44,703 bases of DNA, taken from NCBI GenBank assembly GCA_012520295.1, contig JAAYOP010000071.1, forward strand, positions 1 to 44,703, given 5' to 3'. Positions 7,811 to 16,343 of the stretch are shown here, in pieces (the stretch's first letter is position 1; every line of letters starts with the position of its first letter). Below the pieces are notes generated by a model. The model worked only from the letters and a program-made list of their open reading frames with translations. It was not told where the DNA came from and did not search any database. The position numbers and the translations under genes are program-made. The stretch is from Clostridiales bacterium. Its GTDB lineage: Bacteria > Bacillota > Clostridia > Oscillospirales > Oscillospiraceae.

Positions 7811-10162
7811 TTATTTCCTGTTTTCAACTGCGATAGTGAGAACAGTCATATCGTCTTCACAGCCGTGTTTCTGGGCAGCCTTCTCCAAAATATCCCGTGC
7901 CAGCTCTTTGGCATCATCACCGGTGTAATCTTTTATAGTTTCGGCAATCCACACATCATCATTTCCTGAAACAACTCCATCACTTACTATAACGGCAAAA
8001 CTGTCCGCCTCAAGCTTCACCTTAATATGGTCCGGCGTACACAGCCCAGCGGCGTCGATACCGGCGGCTATGCTCTCACCGGATACTCTCCTTACTGTCT
8101 TTCCTTTTTTAACATACGAGGGCGCCGCACCATATTTAAACATCTGGGTTTCGCCGCTGAAAAGATTTATACACATGAGGTCCACAGTGGCCAAAGTAAT
8201 GCTCTCTTCTCCTCTTAAAAGCATTACAGAAGAGAGAATCCTCAGGGCCGTCGCCGCAGGCACTCCCGCTTTTAACAGCCTCTCTAGAATTTTAACTGCC
8301 GAAGCACTGTCTCTTTTTGCTTCAATTCCGCTTCCCATGCCGTCGGACAGCAATACGCATAATATACCTTCTTCAGTTTTGAAATATGTGCCGCTGTCTC
8401 CACTGACTCCGGCGTTCTTTTTTCTGATGGAAGCTATCCCTACAGATGCGGCAAGGGGCTCAGCCTCTAAAACCTGAAGTCTTCCCTTTCTGTTCCTCTC
8501 CGACTCGCACAGCCTTTTGCCCACAACCGCGGAAAGCTTGTCCAGATATGATTTGTCCTTTTTCAAATCGTGAATGCCGCTGCCTTCCAGCTCTATATGC
8601 AGGCGTTCGTTTTTATCTCTGAACACACCGGCGGTAATATCCGCCCCAATACCTCTCAGGTACAGCTTGAGCTTTTTCTCCAGCTCCCTTTCATATTCCG
8701 ATGTGGTATCCAGTTCTTCCGCCATGTTTTTCAATACCGAGGACATCTCCAAAAACTGTCTGTATAAAATATCCTGGTTTTCTTTAAGCCTGTTTCTGAA
8801 CTGTACCCTCAGTAACAGGTTTTTAAGCTCCATATTGGCTGCGGATGTAAAGGCTTTTATATCCAGACATTTATCTCTGAAATAGGAGGGGAAATCCTCT
8901 TCCAGCAGCATCCCCCTTTGCATCATGGGCTTTGACGCATCATTCATGGCGTTAAAGGTGTTTATATATTCTCTTTGCCAGCAGTAAACAGACATACGGC
9001 ATTTGCGACAGGTCATGTCCGCGGCCATATCAAATACGCTTGATATATCGTTATCGTTTTTACCGCCCTCGGCATAATGCCTCAGGAGTTCGTATATATC
9101 CCGAAATGCCCTGGCCGCCCGCTCCGCCTTTGCTCTTATATACTCCTTCGATTTTATTGCCCCGTCAAAACTCATTTCCTTTAGAAAGGCCTCTTTCCAG
9201 CTTATGAGCAGCGACGAAGGCAGCAGTATAAAAATCACGGATGCTATGAATGTCTCATATAGTATAGCCTCTCTGAATACGCTGTCCCAGCCCCAGAGGA
9301 CCGCAATTGCGTTGGAAAGAATATATGTTATGGTAAAAATCAGCCTTCCGCCATTTGAAAACACCCCTGATATAAGTCCCGCTATCGAATATGCAGCGGT
9401 AAAAAACGGCGGAGAGGCAGATGCCGCGTCCATGGATATACCAAAGGCAATTCCGGACACACTTCCCCATGTCATACCACCCCTGTAGCCTGCGGTCATG
9501 ACCGCTGTCACCGCCAGGATTCTGCCTGTTGAGATAAAACTGAATATCCTGAGTCCGGAAAGAGAAATGAACAGAGTAGACAGAAGAATCAGCAGGCTGA
9601 TTCTTTTACGATAGCCTTCCTCCTGGCTTTTCCCAGGGGATAGGACAAGCAGATAAAAATAAGCACTCCCGCCGGCCAGAACCGTCTCCATTATATAGAA
9701 AGCCGTTGCCGAAATACTCCAGCCCGCATCGGCTGCATACACAAAGCCTGTACAGGCGGTCATCAATCCTCCTATAAAGGGCATAAACCAGCGCTTTGAA
9801 TACAGCTTTGTGTCCTTGAAGACAAAGGCAGCCGAGAATATCAGCACACAGATGGAAACATATTTTGTGGCCCATACAAAGCCTCCGGAGCCAACAGCCC
9901 CCAAAACTGCGCCTATAATGGCAAACAGCCCGCCGAGCCCCGCTCCCGAAGCGGCAATAAAACCAATTCCAAAGGGCGCGTAATTACCAAATATTTTTGC
10001 AGATGATAATAAAAAGCCGAGTACAAGCCTGGCCGCATACTCGGCAGCACGTATCATTACTGGATTTTGAAATGCCGCATTTAAACCCCTAAACAGCTTT
10101 TTTGGCACCTTTCCGGTGAGCCTCTCCACATTCTCCCATACCTTGTCCACTATCAACGCCAT
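7811..10162 (-). CDS. spoIIE: Stage II sporulation protein E, membrane PP2C phosphatase
   Basis: SpoIIE dephosphorylates the anti-anti-sigma factor SpoIIAA in the forespore and so releases sigma F; it also acts at the polar septum. The 783-residue product begins with about 10 membrane segments (to roughly residue 320), then a central regulatory helical region. The C-terminal PP2C domain carries VLLSDGMGSGIEA and VIVSDGVV with the metal-binding Asp residues. AGGAGG lies only 2 nt before the ATG at 10162 but 8 nt before an in-frame TTG at 10156, which may be the real start. A promoter of the Spo0A-activated type lies just upstream, which fits its role. Confidence 0.95.
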   Translation of the reverse strand: MALIVDKVWENVERLTGKVPKKLFRGLNAAFQNPVMIRAAEYAARLVLGFLLSSAKIFGNYAPFGIGFIAASGAGLGGLFAIIGAVLGAVGSGGFVWATKYVSICVLIFSAAFVFKDTKLYSKRWFMPFIGGLMTACTGFVYAADAGWSISATAFYIMETVLAGGSAYFYLLVLSPGKSQEEGYRKRISLLILLSTLFISLSGLRIFSFISTGRILAVTAVMTAGYRGGMTWGSVSGIAFGISMDAASASPPFFTAAYSIAGLISGVFSNGGRLIFTITYILSNAIAVLWGWDSVFREAILYETFIASVIFILLPSSLLISWKEAFLKEMSFDGAIKSKEYIRAKAERAARAFRDIYELLRHYAEGGKNDNDISSVFDMAADMTCRKCRMSVYCWQREYINTFNAMNDASKPMMQRGMLLEEDFPSYFRDKCLDIKAFTSAANMELKNLLLRVQFRNRLKENQDILYRQFLEMSSVLKNMAEELDTTSEYERELEKKLKLYLRGIGADITAGVFRDKNERLHIELEGSGIHDLKKDKSYLDKLSAVVGKRLCESERNRKGRLQVLEAEPLAASVGIASIRKKNAGVSGDSGTYFKTEEGILCVLLSDGMGSGIEAKRDSASAVKILERLLKAGVPAATALRILSSVMLLRGEESITLATVDLMCINLFSGETQMFKYGAAPSYVKKGKTVRRVSGESIAAGIDAAGLCTPDHIKVKLEADSFAVIVSDGVVSGNDDVWIAETIKDYTGDDAKELARDILEKAAQKHGCEDDMTVLTIAVENRK

Positions 10163-10194
10163 CCCCTCCTATGTCTTTAATACCGGACGATAGG

Positions 10195-10227
10195 ATTATA
10201 TAATGGCCATTGGTAATATTTGGTCAA
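10195..10227 (-). promoter_or_regulatory. spoIIE promoter, Spo0A-type 21-nt spacing
   Basis: On the minus strand TTGACC (10227-10222) and a perfect TATAAT (10200-10195) are separated by 21 nt rather than 17. Spo0A-activated SigA promoters of Bacillus (spoIIE, spoIIG) have such over-long spacing. The -35 lies within TTTGACCAA, which matches 7 of 9 positions of the 0A-box consensus TTTGTCGAA. Confidence 0.55.
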
Positions 10228-10260
10228 ACCGTGGAGTATATTATTATTTTAATATAATAA

Positions 10261-10289
10261 TTGCCAGCAAGGCAAAGCTGGTATAAAAT
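10261..10289 (+). promoter_or_regulatory. Promoter of the CYTH-mocR-ECF cluster
   Basis: TTGCCA (10261-10266), a 17-nt spacer and TAAAAT (10284-10289) lie 37 bp before the CYTH start, divergent from spoIIE. The spacer contains a small CCAGC/GCTGG hairpin. Confidence 0.5.
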
Positions 10290-10325
10290 AATAATTATCC
10301 AATTCTTTTGGTTATGGAGGTCAGT

Positions 10326-10958
10326 ATGTCTGTTGAAATTGATATGAAACTGCTCGTTTCGGATAAATACACCCTTGAAAAAATAAAAAACAGCGAGATT
10401 CTCACCCGGTATTATAAGGATGATTTCGTCATCAGACAAACCTTTTCCGAATATCTGGATACTCCCGACTGGGATTTGGATCAAAATAACTACATCCTCC
10501 GGATAAGGAAATGGGAAAACTATCATGTGGCCGCCCTAAAGCACGGCACAATCGATCATTTGGAGCATCCCGGTCTTTTCAGGGGTCGTCAGTGGACATG
10601 CTATTATTCTACTCCTGAAACCGTTATATCCGATTTGCAGGCCAGGGCAGCTCCTGAGGAGTTATCCGAAATTGTCAAAGACAAAAAGCTGGAGGTATGC
10701 TTTTCCTCAGAGTATAAGCGCCTGTATACAACACTGTATATGCCCGACAGGGTTCGTATCGAGCTTACTCTTGATGAGGGCAGCATACATTGTGACGGCA
10801 AAAGTGAGTCTCTTTATCATATCGGTTTTGAGCTGCTCTTCGGCAACACCGAGGCGCTGGTAAATCTCTCTTCTCAAATCATGGAAGCCTTTGGTTTGAT
10901 GCCGGATCTTCTGACCAAGCAACAGAGGGCCCTGAGGCTTATTCGCAGCAGAATATAA
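10326..10958 (+). CDS. CYTH-domain (triphosphate tunnel) protein
   Basis: CYTH proteins hydrolyse or cyclise triphosphates (tripolyphosphate, thiamine triphosphate, ATP) inside a beta-barrel tunnel. The 210-residue product opens with VEIDMKLLV, a variant of the ExExK signature with Asp for the second Glu. YLDTPDWDLDQNNYILRIRKWEN follows near residue 43, and RIELTLDEGSIHCDG supplies later tunnel-lining acids and basic residues. The start is the ATG at 10326 after GGAGG; a TTG 18 nt upstream precedes that site. The MocR gene begins 19 bp after its stop, so co-transcription is likely. Its substrate is not predictable from this sequence. Confidence 0.75.
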   Translation: MSVEIDMKLLVSDKYTLEKIKNSEILTRYYKDDFVIRQTFSEYLDTPDWDLDQNNYILRIRKWENYHVAALKHGTIDHLEHPGLFRGRQWTCYYSTPETVISDLQARAAPEELSEIVKDKKLEVCFSSEYKRLYTTLYMPDRVRIELTLDEGSIHCDGKSESLYHIGFELLFGNTEALVNLSSQIMEAFGLMPDLLTKQQRALRLIRSRI

Positions 10959-10977
10959 GCATTTTCTAAGAGAGTAT

Positions 10978-12396
10978 ATGAATAACTTCACTATAAATCT
11001 GGAACGGGAAGACAGAAAAATCCCCCTCTACGAGCAAATATATCTTTTTATATGCAATGAAATAAAAAGCGGGCGGCTGAAGGCCGATGAAAAGCTGCCT
11101 TCAAAAAGATCCCTGGCAGCTCATTTAATGATAAGCTTAAATACTGTTGAAACAGCCTACTCAATGCTTTTGCAGGAAGGATATATATACTCCGCTCCGC
11201 GCAGCGGTTATTATGTATCAAGAGCCTTTGTAGAGTTTTCGCTGCCTGAAAAAGAACCCCCAATTGAACCACCGGCATCCGAAACCCGGACATCCGAAAC
11301 TCGTTTTAAATATGGCTTTCTGACCAATACCGTGGATACATCCTCCTTTCCCTTCAAAACCTGGGCAAAGCTCGGCAAGGAGGTTTTATATTCAGGACAG
11401 TCCCTCCTTTCAATAGGGGACCCTTCTGGAGATGTTACTCTCAGGGAAAGCCTTTGCAAGTATCTTCGCGAGTTTCGGGCCGTGGACTGCTCACCCTCTC
11501 AAATAGTCATAGGCGCGGGCATAGAGTATCTTCTCATGCTTTTAAACCGCATTATACCCCATGAACTTACCTTTGCCGTTGAAGACCCCGGATACGGGAA
11601 AACGAGAGCCGTTCTCCTGGGCGGCAGGCGAAAACTCTCTTACATCCCCCTTGACCATGAGGGCATGTCTCCCTCCTGCCTGTCGGCCAGTGGCGCTGAT
11701 ATTGCCTATATAACACCCTCATGCCAGTTCCCCACGGGTATTATCATGCCGGTGGCAAGGCGCCTGGAGCTCATAAGCTGGGCTAATGAATATGAGTACC
11801 GATATATTATTGAGGATGATTATAACAGTGAGTTCAATCTCATGGGAAAGCCCATCCCTTCCCTTCAGGGTATGGACAGCGACAAAGTCATTTATATGAG
11901 CACCTTTTCACGAAGTCTGGCCCCTTCCATCAGAATCGCATATATGGTTCTGCCGAAGGTCCTTCTGAAGGATACAAGAGATATGCTGTCCTCCTACTCC
12001 TCCACCGTCTCCAGATTTGAGCAGAATACTCTTGCCCGCTTTATAGACGGCGGATATCTAAACCGCCATATCAACAGAATGAAGACCCTCTACCGCCGGC
12101 GGAAGGAGTTTTTTCTGGAGTATTTGAAGCCTTACCTGGAAGCCCTTGATATAACCGTTTCCGGCGATACCGCGGGACTCCACCTCCTTCTTACCATGCC
12201 AAAGGCCCTGGCAGAGGAAGTTTACAGACGAGCGGAGGCCAATAAAATCAAACTCTACAGACTCTCCGAATTCTATGCGGAAGAATCGGACAGGGGAAGA
12301 AACACTCTGCTCCTTGGCTTTGCAGGCACAGAGAAGGAGGATTTAAAAAATGCCGTTGACCTTCTTTTTGGAAATTTGCAATCTGGTCCCATTTAA
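10978..12396 (+). CDS. MocR/GabR-type regulator, aminotransferase-like, lacks PLP lysine
   Basis: MocR proteins fuse a GntR winged helix to a fold-type I aminotransferase domain that usually binds PLP and senses amines or vitamin B6. The 472-residue product has the DNA-binding domain at about 1-80 (KLPSKRSLAAHLMISLNTVETAYSML) and a linker rich in Pro, Glu and Thr. The aminotransferase-like part includes VEDPGYGKTRAV and IEDDYNSEF. The segment that normally reads TFSK, with the Schiff-base lysine, reads TFSRSLAP here: codon CGA at 11911-11913, residue 312. A covalent PLP link is therefore unlikely. The gene lies between the CYTH gene and an ECF S-component, which it may control. Confidence 0.88.
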   Translation: MNNFTINLEREDRKIPLYEQIYLFICNEIKSGRLKADEKLPSKRSLAAHLMISLNTVETAYSMLLQEGYIYSAPRSGYYVSRAFVEFSLPEKEPPIEPPASETRTSETRFKYGFLTNTVDTSSFPFKTWAKLGKEVLYSGQSLLSIGDPSGDVTLRESLCKYLREFRAVDCSPSQIVIGAGIEYLLMLLNRIIPHELTFAVEDPGYGKTRAVLLGGRRKLSYIPLDHEGMSPSCLSASGADIAYITPSCQFPTGIIMPVARRLELISWANEYEYRYIIEDDYNSEFNLMGKPIPSLQGMDSDKVIYMSTFSRSLAPSIRIAYMVLPKVLLKDTRDMLSSYSSTVSRFEQNTLARFIDGGYLNRHINRMKTLYRRRKEFFLEYLKPYLEALDITVSGDTAGLHLLLTMPKALAEEVYRRAEANKIKLYRLSEFYAEESDRGRNTLLLGFAGTEKEDLKNAVDLLFGNLQSGPI

Positions 12397-12472
12397 TAAT
12401 TCAATACTGACTCTTTCATAAAGTCCAGATTTGCCTTATACTTTTTCAAAAGAAAGAAATGGAGGAATATCG

Positions 12473-13033
12473 TTGAAGGAGCGGCTATCTCTGAAGAGGA
12501 TTACCATTGCAGGTCTGCTGGCTGCAGCAGTGTGTGCAGCCTCCCTTGTATCGGTTCCCATACCAACACCAATAGATAATACAAGACTGCATTTGGGAAA
12601 CATAATGTGCATATTGTCAGGACTGCTTATGGGCGGTTTTTTAGGAGGCTGCTCTGCCGGAATAGGCTCTTTTTTCTTCGACCTGTTAAATCCGGAATAT
12701 ATCGCTTCCGCGCCCTTTACACTGGTGTTTAAATTTTTCATCGGCTTCATAGCCGGCAGCATTGCCTTTGCCGGGGGCAAAAACGGCCGGAATACGGCAT
12801 CAAACATACTGGGCGGCGCTCTAGGATCTGTTGCTTATGTTATTTTATATCTTGGGAAATCCTACATTGAAAACAGATTGGTATACAATCTGGATATAGA
12901 CACATCCCTCGCAGTTCTGGCGCCAAAGGCCATCGCTTCACTTGCCAACGGCGTGATAGCGGTCATCGTTGCCGTACCCCTTGCCGCCTTTATAAGGGCC
13001 GCCATGAAAAGGGCAAATCTAAGTCTTCAGTGA
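12473..13033 (+). CDS. ECF transporter substrate-binding S component
   Basis: S components of energy-coupling-factor transporters capture a vitamin or metal in the membrane and are driven by a shared EcfT/EcfA module encoded elsewhere. The 186-residue protein has about six hydrophobic segments. The sequence RLHLGNIMCILSGLLMGG followed by GIGSFFFDLLNPEYI is typical of the vitamin-uptake group. The start is a TTG at 12473, seven bases after GGAGG; an earlier in-frame ATG at 12431 lies before the ribosome site. It follows the MocR gene by 76 bp. The regulator suggests a B6-like or amine substrate, but this is inference only. No ATPase gene is nearby. Confidence 0.8.
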   Translation: MKERLSLKRITIAGLLAAAVCAASLVSVPIPTPIDNTRLHLGNIMCILSGLLMGGFLGGCSAGIGSFFFDLLNPEYIASAPFTLVFKFFIGFIAGSIAFAGGKNGRNTASNILGGALGSVAYVILYLGKSYIENRLVYNLDIDTSLAVLAPKAIASLANGVIAVIVAVPLAAFIRAAMKRANLSLQ

Positions 13034-13075
13034 TATCAATTCCCACCGGCTGGCATTTATTAAATCAGCATGTTA

Positions 13076-13108
13076 AAGGGGCATGGATTTTTGTAATCCA
13101 TGCCCCTT
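13076..13108. terminator. Convergent terminator, ECF gene and desulfurase
   Basis: A perfect 14-bp stem (13076-13089 with 13095-13108) with a 5-nt loop lies between the two convergent genes and can serve both. Confidence 0.8.
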
Positions 13109-13139
13109 GGGCTTTCTTCATTCTTGACCGCGCCTTGAA

Positions 13140-14309
13140 CTATACGGCACCCATGGACGCATTTTTCTTTGAACGCAGTGTCTCAAGGACCGTATGCAGC
13201 TTCTCTACTATGTAATCCACCTCTTCCTGAGTATTGCGCTCACTAAGGGAAAACCGCAGGGACGCTCCCGCCAGCTCATCGGGATATCCGGCGGCCTTCA
13301 GGACCCTGGAGGGCTCTCCTGAGCCGGCGCTGCAGGCACTGCCGGAGCTTACGCATATCCCTTCCTCATTGAGACTGCTGACTATGGGCATGCTCTCAAG
13401 GCCTTCAAATACAAAAGACGCTATCCCCGGCAGTCTGTTTACCGGATCCCCTGTCAGCCTGGCATAAGGGATTTTCAGCACCCCTTCAATGAGCCTGTCC
13501 CTCAGTGCCGCTGTCTTTTTCATATTTTGCTCCATTTTGTCAGCGGCTTCTCTCAGAGCGGCGGCCATGCCAACTATCCCTGGCACATTTGAGGTTCCGG
13601 AGCGTCTCCCCTTTTCCTGGCCACCGCCTGAAATCAGCGGCGGCAATATGTTTCCCACCTTTATATACAGGGCGCCTACGCCCTTAGGCCCTCCAAATTT
13701 ATGCGCCGAAAGAGAAAGCATATCGACTCCCAGCTCCGACACATTTACCGGAATATGTCCCACTGCCTGCACGGCATCCGTATGAAACAGGACTTTGTGC
13801 GCCTTTGCCCTCCCGCTGAGCCCCTCTATATTCAATATGGTGCCGATTTCATTATTGGCCATCATAATACTGACTAATATCGTGTCTTCCCTTATTGCCC
13901 TTTCAAGCTCCTCAGGGTCAACCAGTCCGTATTTATCCACCGGCAGATATGTAACCTCAAAGCCTTGTTTCTCCAGCTTCTGCGCCGGGTAATAAACGGC
14001 GCTGTGCTCAATGGATGTGGTGATAATATGCCTTCCTCTGGATTTTCTCGCCTCGGCAGTGGCATATAATGCCCAGTTGTCCGCCTCTGTACCACCGGAG
14101 GTGAAAAACACCTCATTGACTCTGGCACCGATAATACCGGCTATGGTACGCCTTGCTTCCTCAACCGCCTGCTTTGCCTCCAGTCCATAGCAGTATATTG
14201 CAGAGGGATTGCCGAAGCTTTGGAGAAAATATGGCAGCATAGCCGAAAATGCCTCTTCAGATACAGGTGTTGTGGCCGCATAGTCCGCATATATTGTTTT
14301 TCTGTGCAT
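13140..14309 (-). CDS. Cysteine desulfurase, NifS/IscS family
   Basis: The enzyme takes sulfur from cysteine as a persulfide for Fe-S clusters or thiolated tRNA, using PLP. The 389-residue product shows YADYAATTP at the start, TSGGTEADN near 70 and TTSIEHSAV near 97. The PLP lysine is in SLSAHKFGGPKG, and the active-site cysteine lies in SSGSACSAG near residue 327. The cysteine loop is long, as in class I (NifS/IscS) enzymes. The ATG follows GGGAGG. There is no IscU or thiI/mnmA gene next to it, so which pathway it feeds is open. It ends against the ECF gene's terminator. Confidence 0.93.
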   Translation of the reverse strand: MHRKTIYADYAATTPVSEEAFSAMLPYFLQSFGNPSAIYCYGLEAKQAVEEARRTIAGIIGARVNEVFFTSGGTEADNWALYATAEARKSRGRHIITTSIEHSAVYYPAQKLEKQGFEVTYLPVDKYGLVDPEELERAIREDTILVSIMMANNEIGTILNIEGLSGRAKAHKVLFHTDAVQAVGHIPVNVSELGVDMLSLSAHKFGGPKGVGALYIKVGNILPPLISGGGQEKGRRSGTSNVPGIVGMAAALREAADKMEQNMKKTAALRDRLIEGVLKIPYARLTGDPVNRLPGIASFVFEGLESMPIVSSLNEEGICVSSGSACSAGSGEPSRVLKAAGYPDELAGASLRFSLSERNTQEEVDYIVEKLHTVLETLRSKKNASMGAV

Positions 14310-14332
14310 TTGTACCTCCCGGTTGTGTCAAT

Positions 14333-14442
14333 TAATGTCCAGTGAACAAACCTGTTTTGCCCTTTCAGATACATTGATTGGCTGTCTGAATGGATTTGCA
14401 GTCACACACCACAATTCCATTGTGCTGTGCCTTTGTTTTAAA
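14333..14442 (+). repeat. MITE-like repeat, copy B (3' end lost)
   Basis: The left end TAATGTCCAGTGAACAA and the core ATTGATTGGCTGTCTGAAT are clear. So is the paired GGATTTGCAG / CCACAATTCC region, followed by CATTGTGCTG. The right terminal repeat is absent or very degenerate, so the end is approximate. It fills the gap between ribF's terminator and the desulfurase gene. Confidence 0.65.
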
Positions 14443-14492
14443 ATAAAATCTTTCTATATCAGCCACCTGAGGCCACTTTTTCATCTAAAGCC

Positions 14493-14521
14493 AATGAGCC
14501 GCCCAATACGGGTAGCTCATT
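14493..14521 (-). terminator. ribF terminator
   Basis: AATGAGC/GCTCATT, with an inner CCC/GGG pairing, forms a hairpin just after the ribF stop on the minus strand. It closes the long translation transcript. The following T-tract is poor. Confidence 0.55.
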
Positions 14522-14525
14522 AATT

Positions 14526-15425
14526 CTATAGCTTAAAGTATTTCCTTACTTCATGTGCGTCTTTTTTAATCTGTTCTTTCAGCTCCTCTACAGATTTAAA
14601 CTTTTTTTCCGGCCTGAGCATTTTGTGAAACTCCAGTCTGACCCGTTTCCCATATATGTTCTTGTTAAAATCCAAAATATAGCTCTCTACGCTCGCTTCG
14701 CTTTCATCCCTGACTGTGGGGCGCACCCCAATATTCGTCACGGCATAATGAATCTTTTCCTCATCCTCTATCTGTACAGTGGTAGCGTAAACTCCATGGG
14801 CGGGAACGAGTACATTTTCGGGAAATTTCATATTTATCGTAGGAGAACCCATCTTGCTGCCCAGCTTATAACCAAACCTGACGATATCTGTCAGGGAGTG
14901 GGGATGCCCGAGAAACTCTCTGGCTTTTTCCATATCTCCTTTTGACAGAAGCTCCCTGATATAAGTTGAGCTTACTCTGATACCGTCAATAGCCACCTGG
15001 GGCATAACATCACAGCCCAGCCCAAGCTCGGCGCATTTTTCCGCAAGTTTTTGAGAATTTCCTTCACCCTTATAGCCGAATCTGAAATCGTAACCTACGA
15101 CAAAATGGACCGCAGAAAAATCCCGGACCAGCCATGATATGAAATCCCGCCAACGCATATGCATAAGGTTATGGTCAAATTGCAGGACGATTATCTCCTC
15201 AATACCAAAATAACGTCTGATTATCTCTGCCCTCTCTTCAGGTGAGGTAATCAGCTCAACCTTTTCCCCCGAAACAAGACGACCGGGAGATACATCAAAG
15301 GTCAAAACCGCAGGGGTTGCCCTCAGGCCCTCCGAGATCTCTGCGGCTTTTTTCAGCAATGTGGCGTGTCCTCTGTGTACGCCGTCAAAAAATCCTAAAG
15401 CTATTACTTTTTTTTCTTCGTTCAT
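14526..15425 (-). CDS. ribF: Bifunctional riboflavin kinase / FAD synthetase
   Basis: RibF makes FMN from riboflavin and then FAD. The 299-residue product has an N-terminal nucleotidyltransferase domain with ALGFFDGVHRGH and the substrate-loop region VVGYDFRFGYKGEGN. VSSTYIRELLSKGD precedes the C-terminal kinase beta-barrel, which carries GSKMGSPTINM. The start is taken as the ATG at 15425 because the conserved domain begins a few residues later. A TTG-started longer frame would overlap truB by 14 bp. It is the last gene of the block that starts at rpsB, next to truB as in many Firmicutes. Confidence 0.95.
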   Translation of the reverse strand: MNEEKKVIALGFFDGVHRGHATLLKKAAEISEGLRATPAVLTFDVSPGRLVSGEKVELITSPEERAEIIRRYFGIEEIIVLQFDHNLMHMRWRDFISWLVRDFSAVHFVVGYDFRFGYKGEGNSQKLAEKCAELGLGCDVMPQVAIDGIRVSSTYIRELLSKGDMEKAREFLGHPHSLTDIVRFGYKLGSKMGSPTINMKFPENVLVPAHGVYATTVQIEDEEKIHYAVTNIGVRPTVRDESEASVESYILDFNKNIYGKRVRLEFHKMLRPEKKFKSVEELKEQIKKDAHEVRKYFKL

Positions 15426-15450
15426 ACCTGTGGTATCCCCTTCCGGTACC

Positions 15451-16329
15451 TCATTTAATCTCAAAAAAGTTTTTGATCGTCACCAGTTGCCCGTCAGGCC
15501 GCACCTCTCCCAGCATCAAAAACTCTCCATCTTCGGAATATACCCTGTACCTGCCCTGGACTACACCGGCTTTATTTATCCGAGCGCCGTTTCGGCATCT
15601 TTTTTCTTCTTTTTTATCCAATTTAAGAGACCCAAACTCCAAAAACAGTGTGTCCACAGGAAGCAAAAGGCTTGCAGCCTCACCGTTTTTTGCCGCCTGT
15701 TCTACTTCCTCAATTGTCAGGGCGCGGTTAATGTCAAAAACACCGGACCTCATCCTTATAAGCCCGGACATGCCCCCCCCGCATCCGAGAAGCCTGCCTA
15801 TATCGTGGCATATGGTTCTCACATAGGTTCCCTTTGAGCAAACGATGCGAAGGCTGACCTCCGTACCATCAAAGGAGAGCAGTTCTAACTCCTTTATGAG
15901 TATTTTCCGGGCAGGCCTTTTTATGCTTTTGCCCTCCCTGGCATATTCATATAGCTTTTTGCCACCTATCTTAACTGCCGAATACATGGGCGGCACCTGC
16001 AGGCGCTCCCCTTTAAAACCCTTAAGGACACGGATTAACGTTTCCTCAGATACATTGACGTCATATGTCTCAAGAACACTTCCGGTCGTATCCTGTGTAT
16101 CTGTTACAAGTCCAAGCCTCAGTCCGGCTATATATTCCTTTTCCACATTCTCCGCAAACTCCACGGCCCGGGTAGCCCGTCCCACAAACAGAGGCAGCAC
16201 CCCCGTTGCCATAGGGTCAAGGGTACCACCGTGGCCAATACGTTTTTCTCCCAGGAGCCGCCTCATTTTGGCTACCACATCGTGAGATGTCCAGTTTTGC
16301 GGTTTATTTATTATCAAAATACCAGTCAT
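15451..16329 (-). CDS. truB: tRNA pseudouridine-55 synthase
   Basis: TruB makes pseudouridine 55 in the T-arm of tRNAs. The 292-residue length is normal. INKPQNWTSHDVV opens the protein, and GHGGTLDPMATGVLP carries the catalytic Asp near residue 39. KEYIAGLRLGLVTDTQD and CSKGTYVRTICHDIG are conserved structural motifs, and a small PUA-like C-terminal region follows. It begins 14 bp after nrnA and runs into ribF, in the nrnA-truB-ribF order found downstream of rbfA in many Firmicutes. Confidence 0.96.
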   Translation of the reverse strand: MTGILIINKPQNWTSHDVVAKMRRLLGEKRIGHGGTLDPMATGVLPLFVGRATRAVEFAENVEKEYIAGLRLGLVTDTQDTTGSVLETYDVNVSEETLIRVLKGFKGERLQVPPMYSAVKIGGKKLYEYAREGKSIKRPARKILIKELELLSFDGTEVSLRIVCSKGTYVRTICHDIGRLLGCGGGMSGLIRMRSGVFDINRALTIEEVEQAAKNGEAASLLLPVDTLFLEFGSLKLDKKEEKRCRNGARINKAGVVQGRYRVYSEDGEFLMLGEVRPDGQLVTIKNFFEIK

Positions 16330-16343
16330 AATAATATCTCAGG

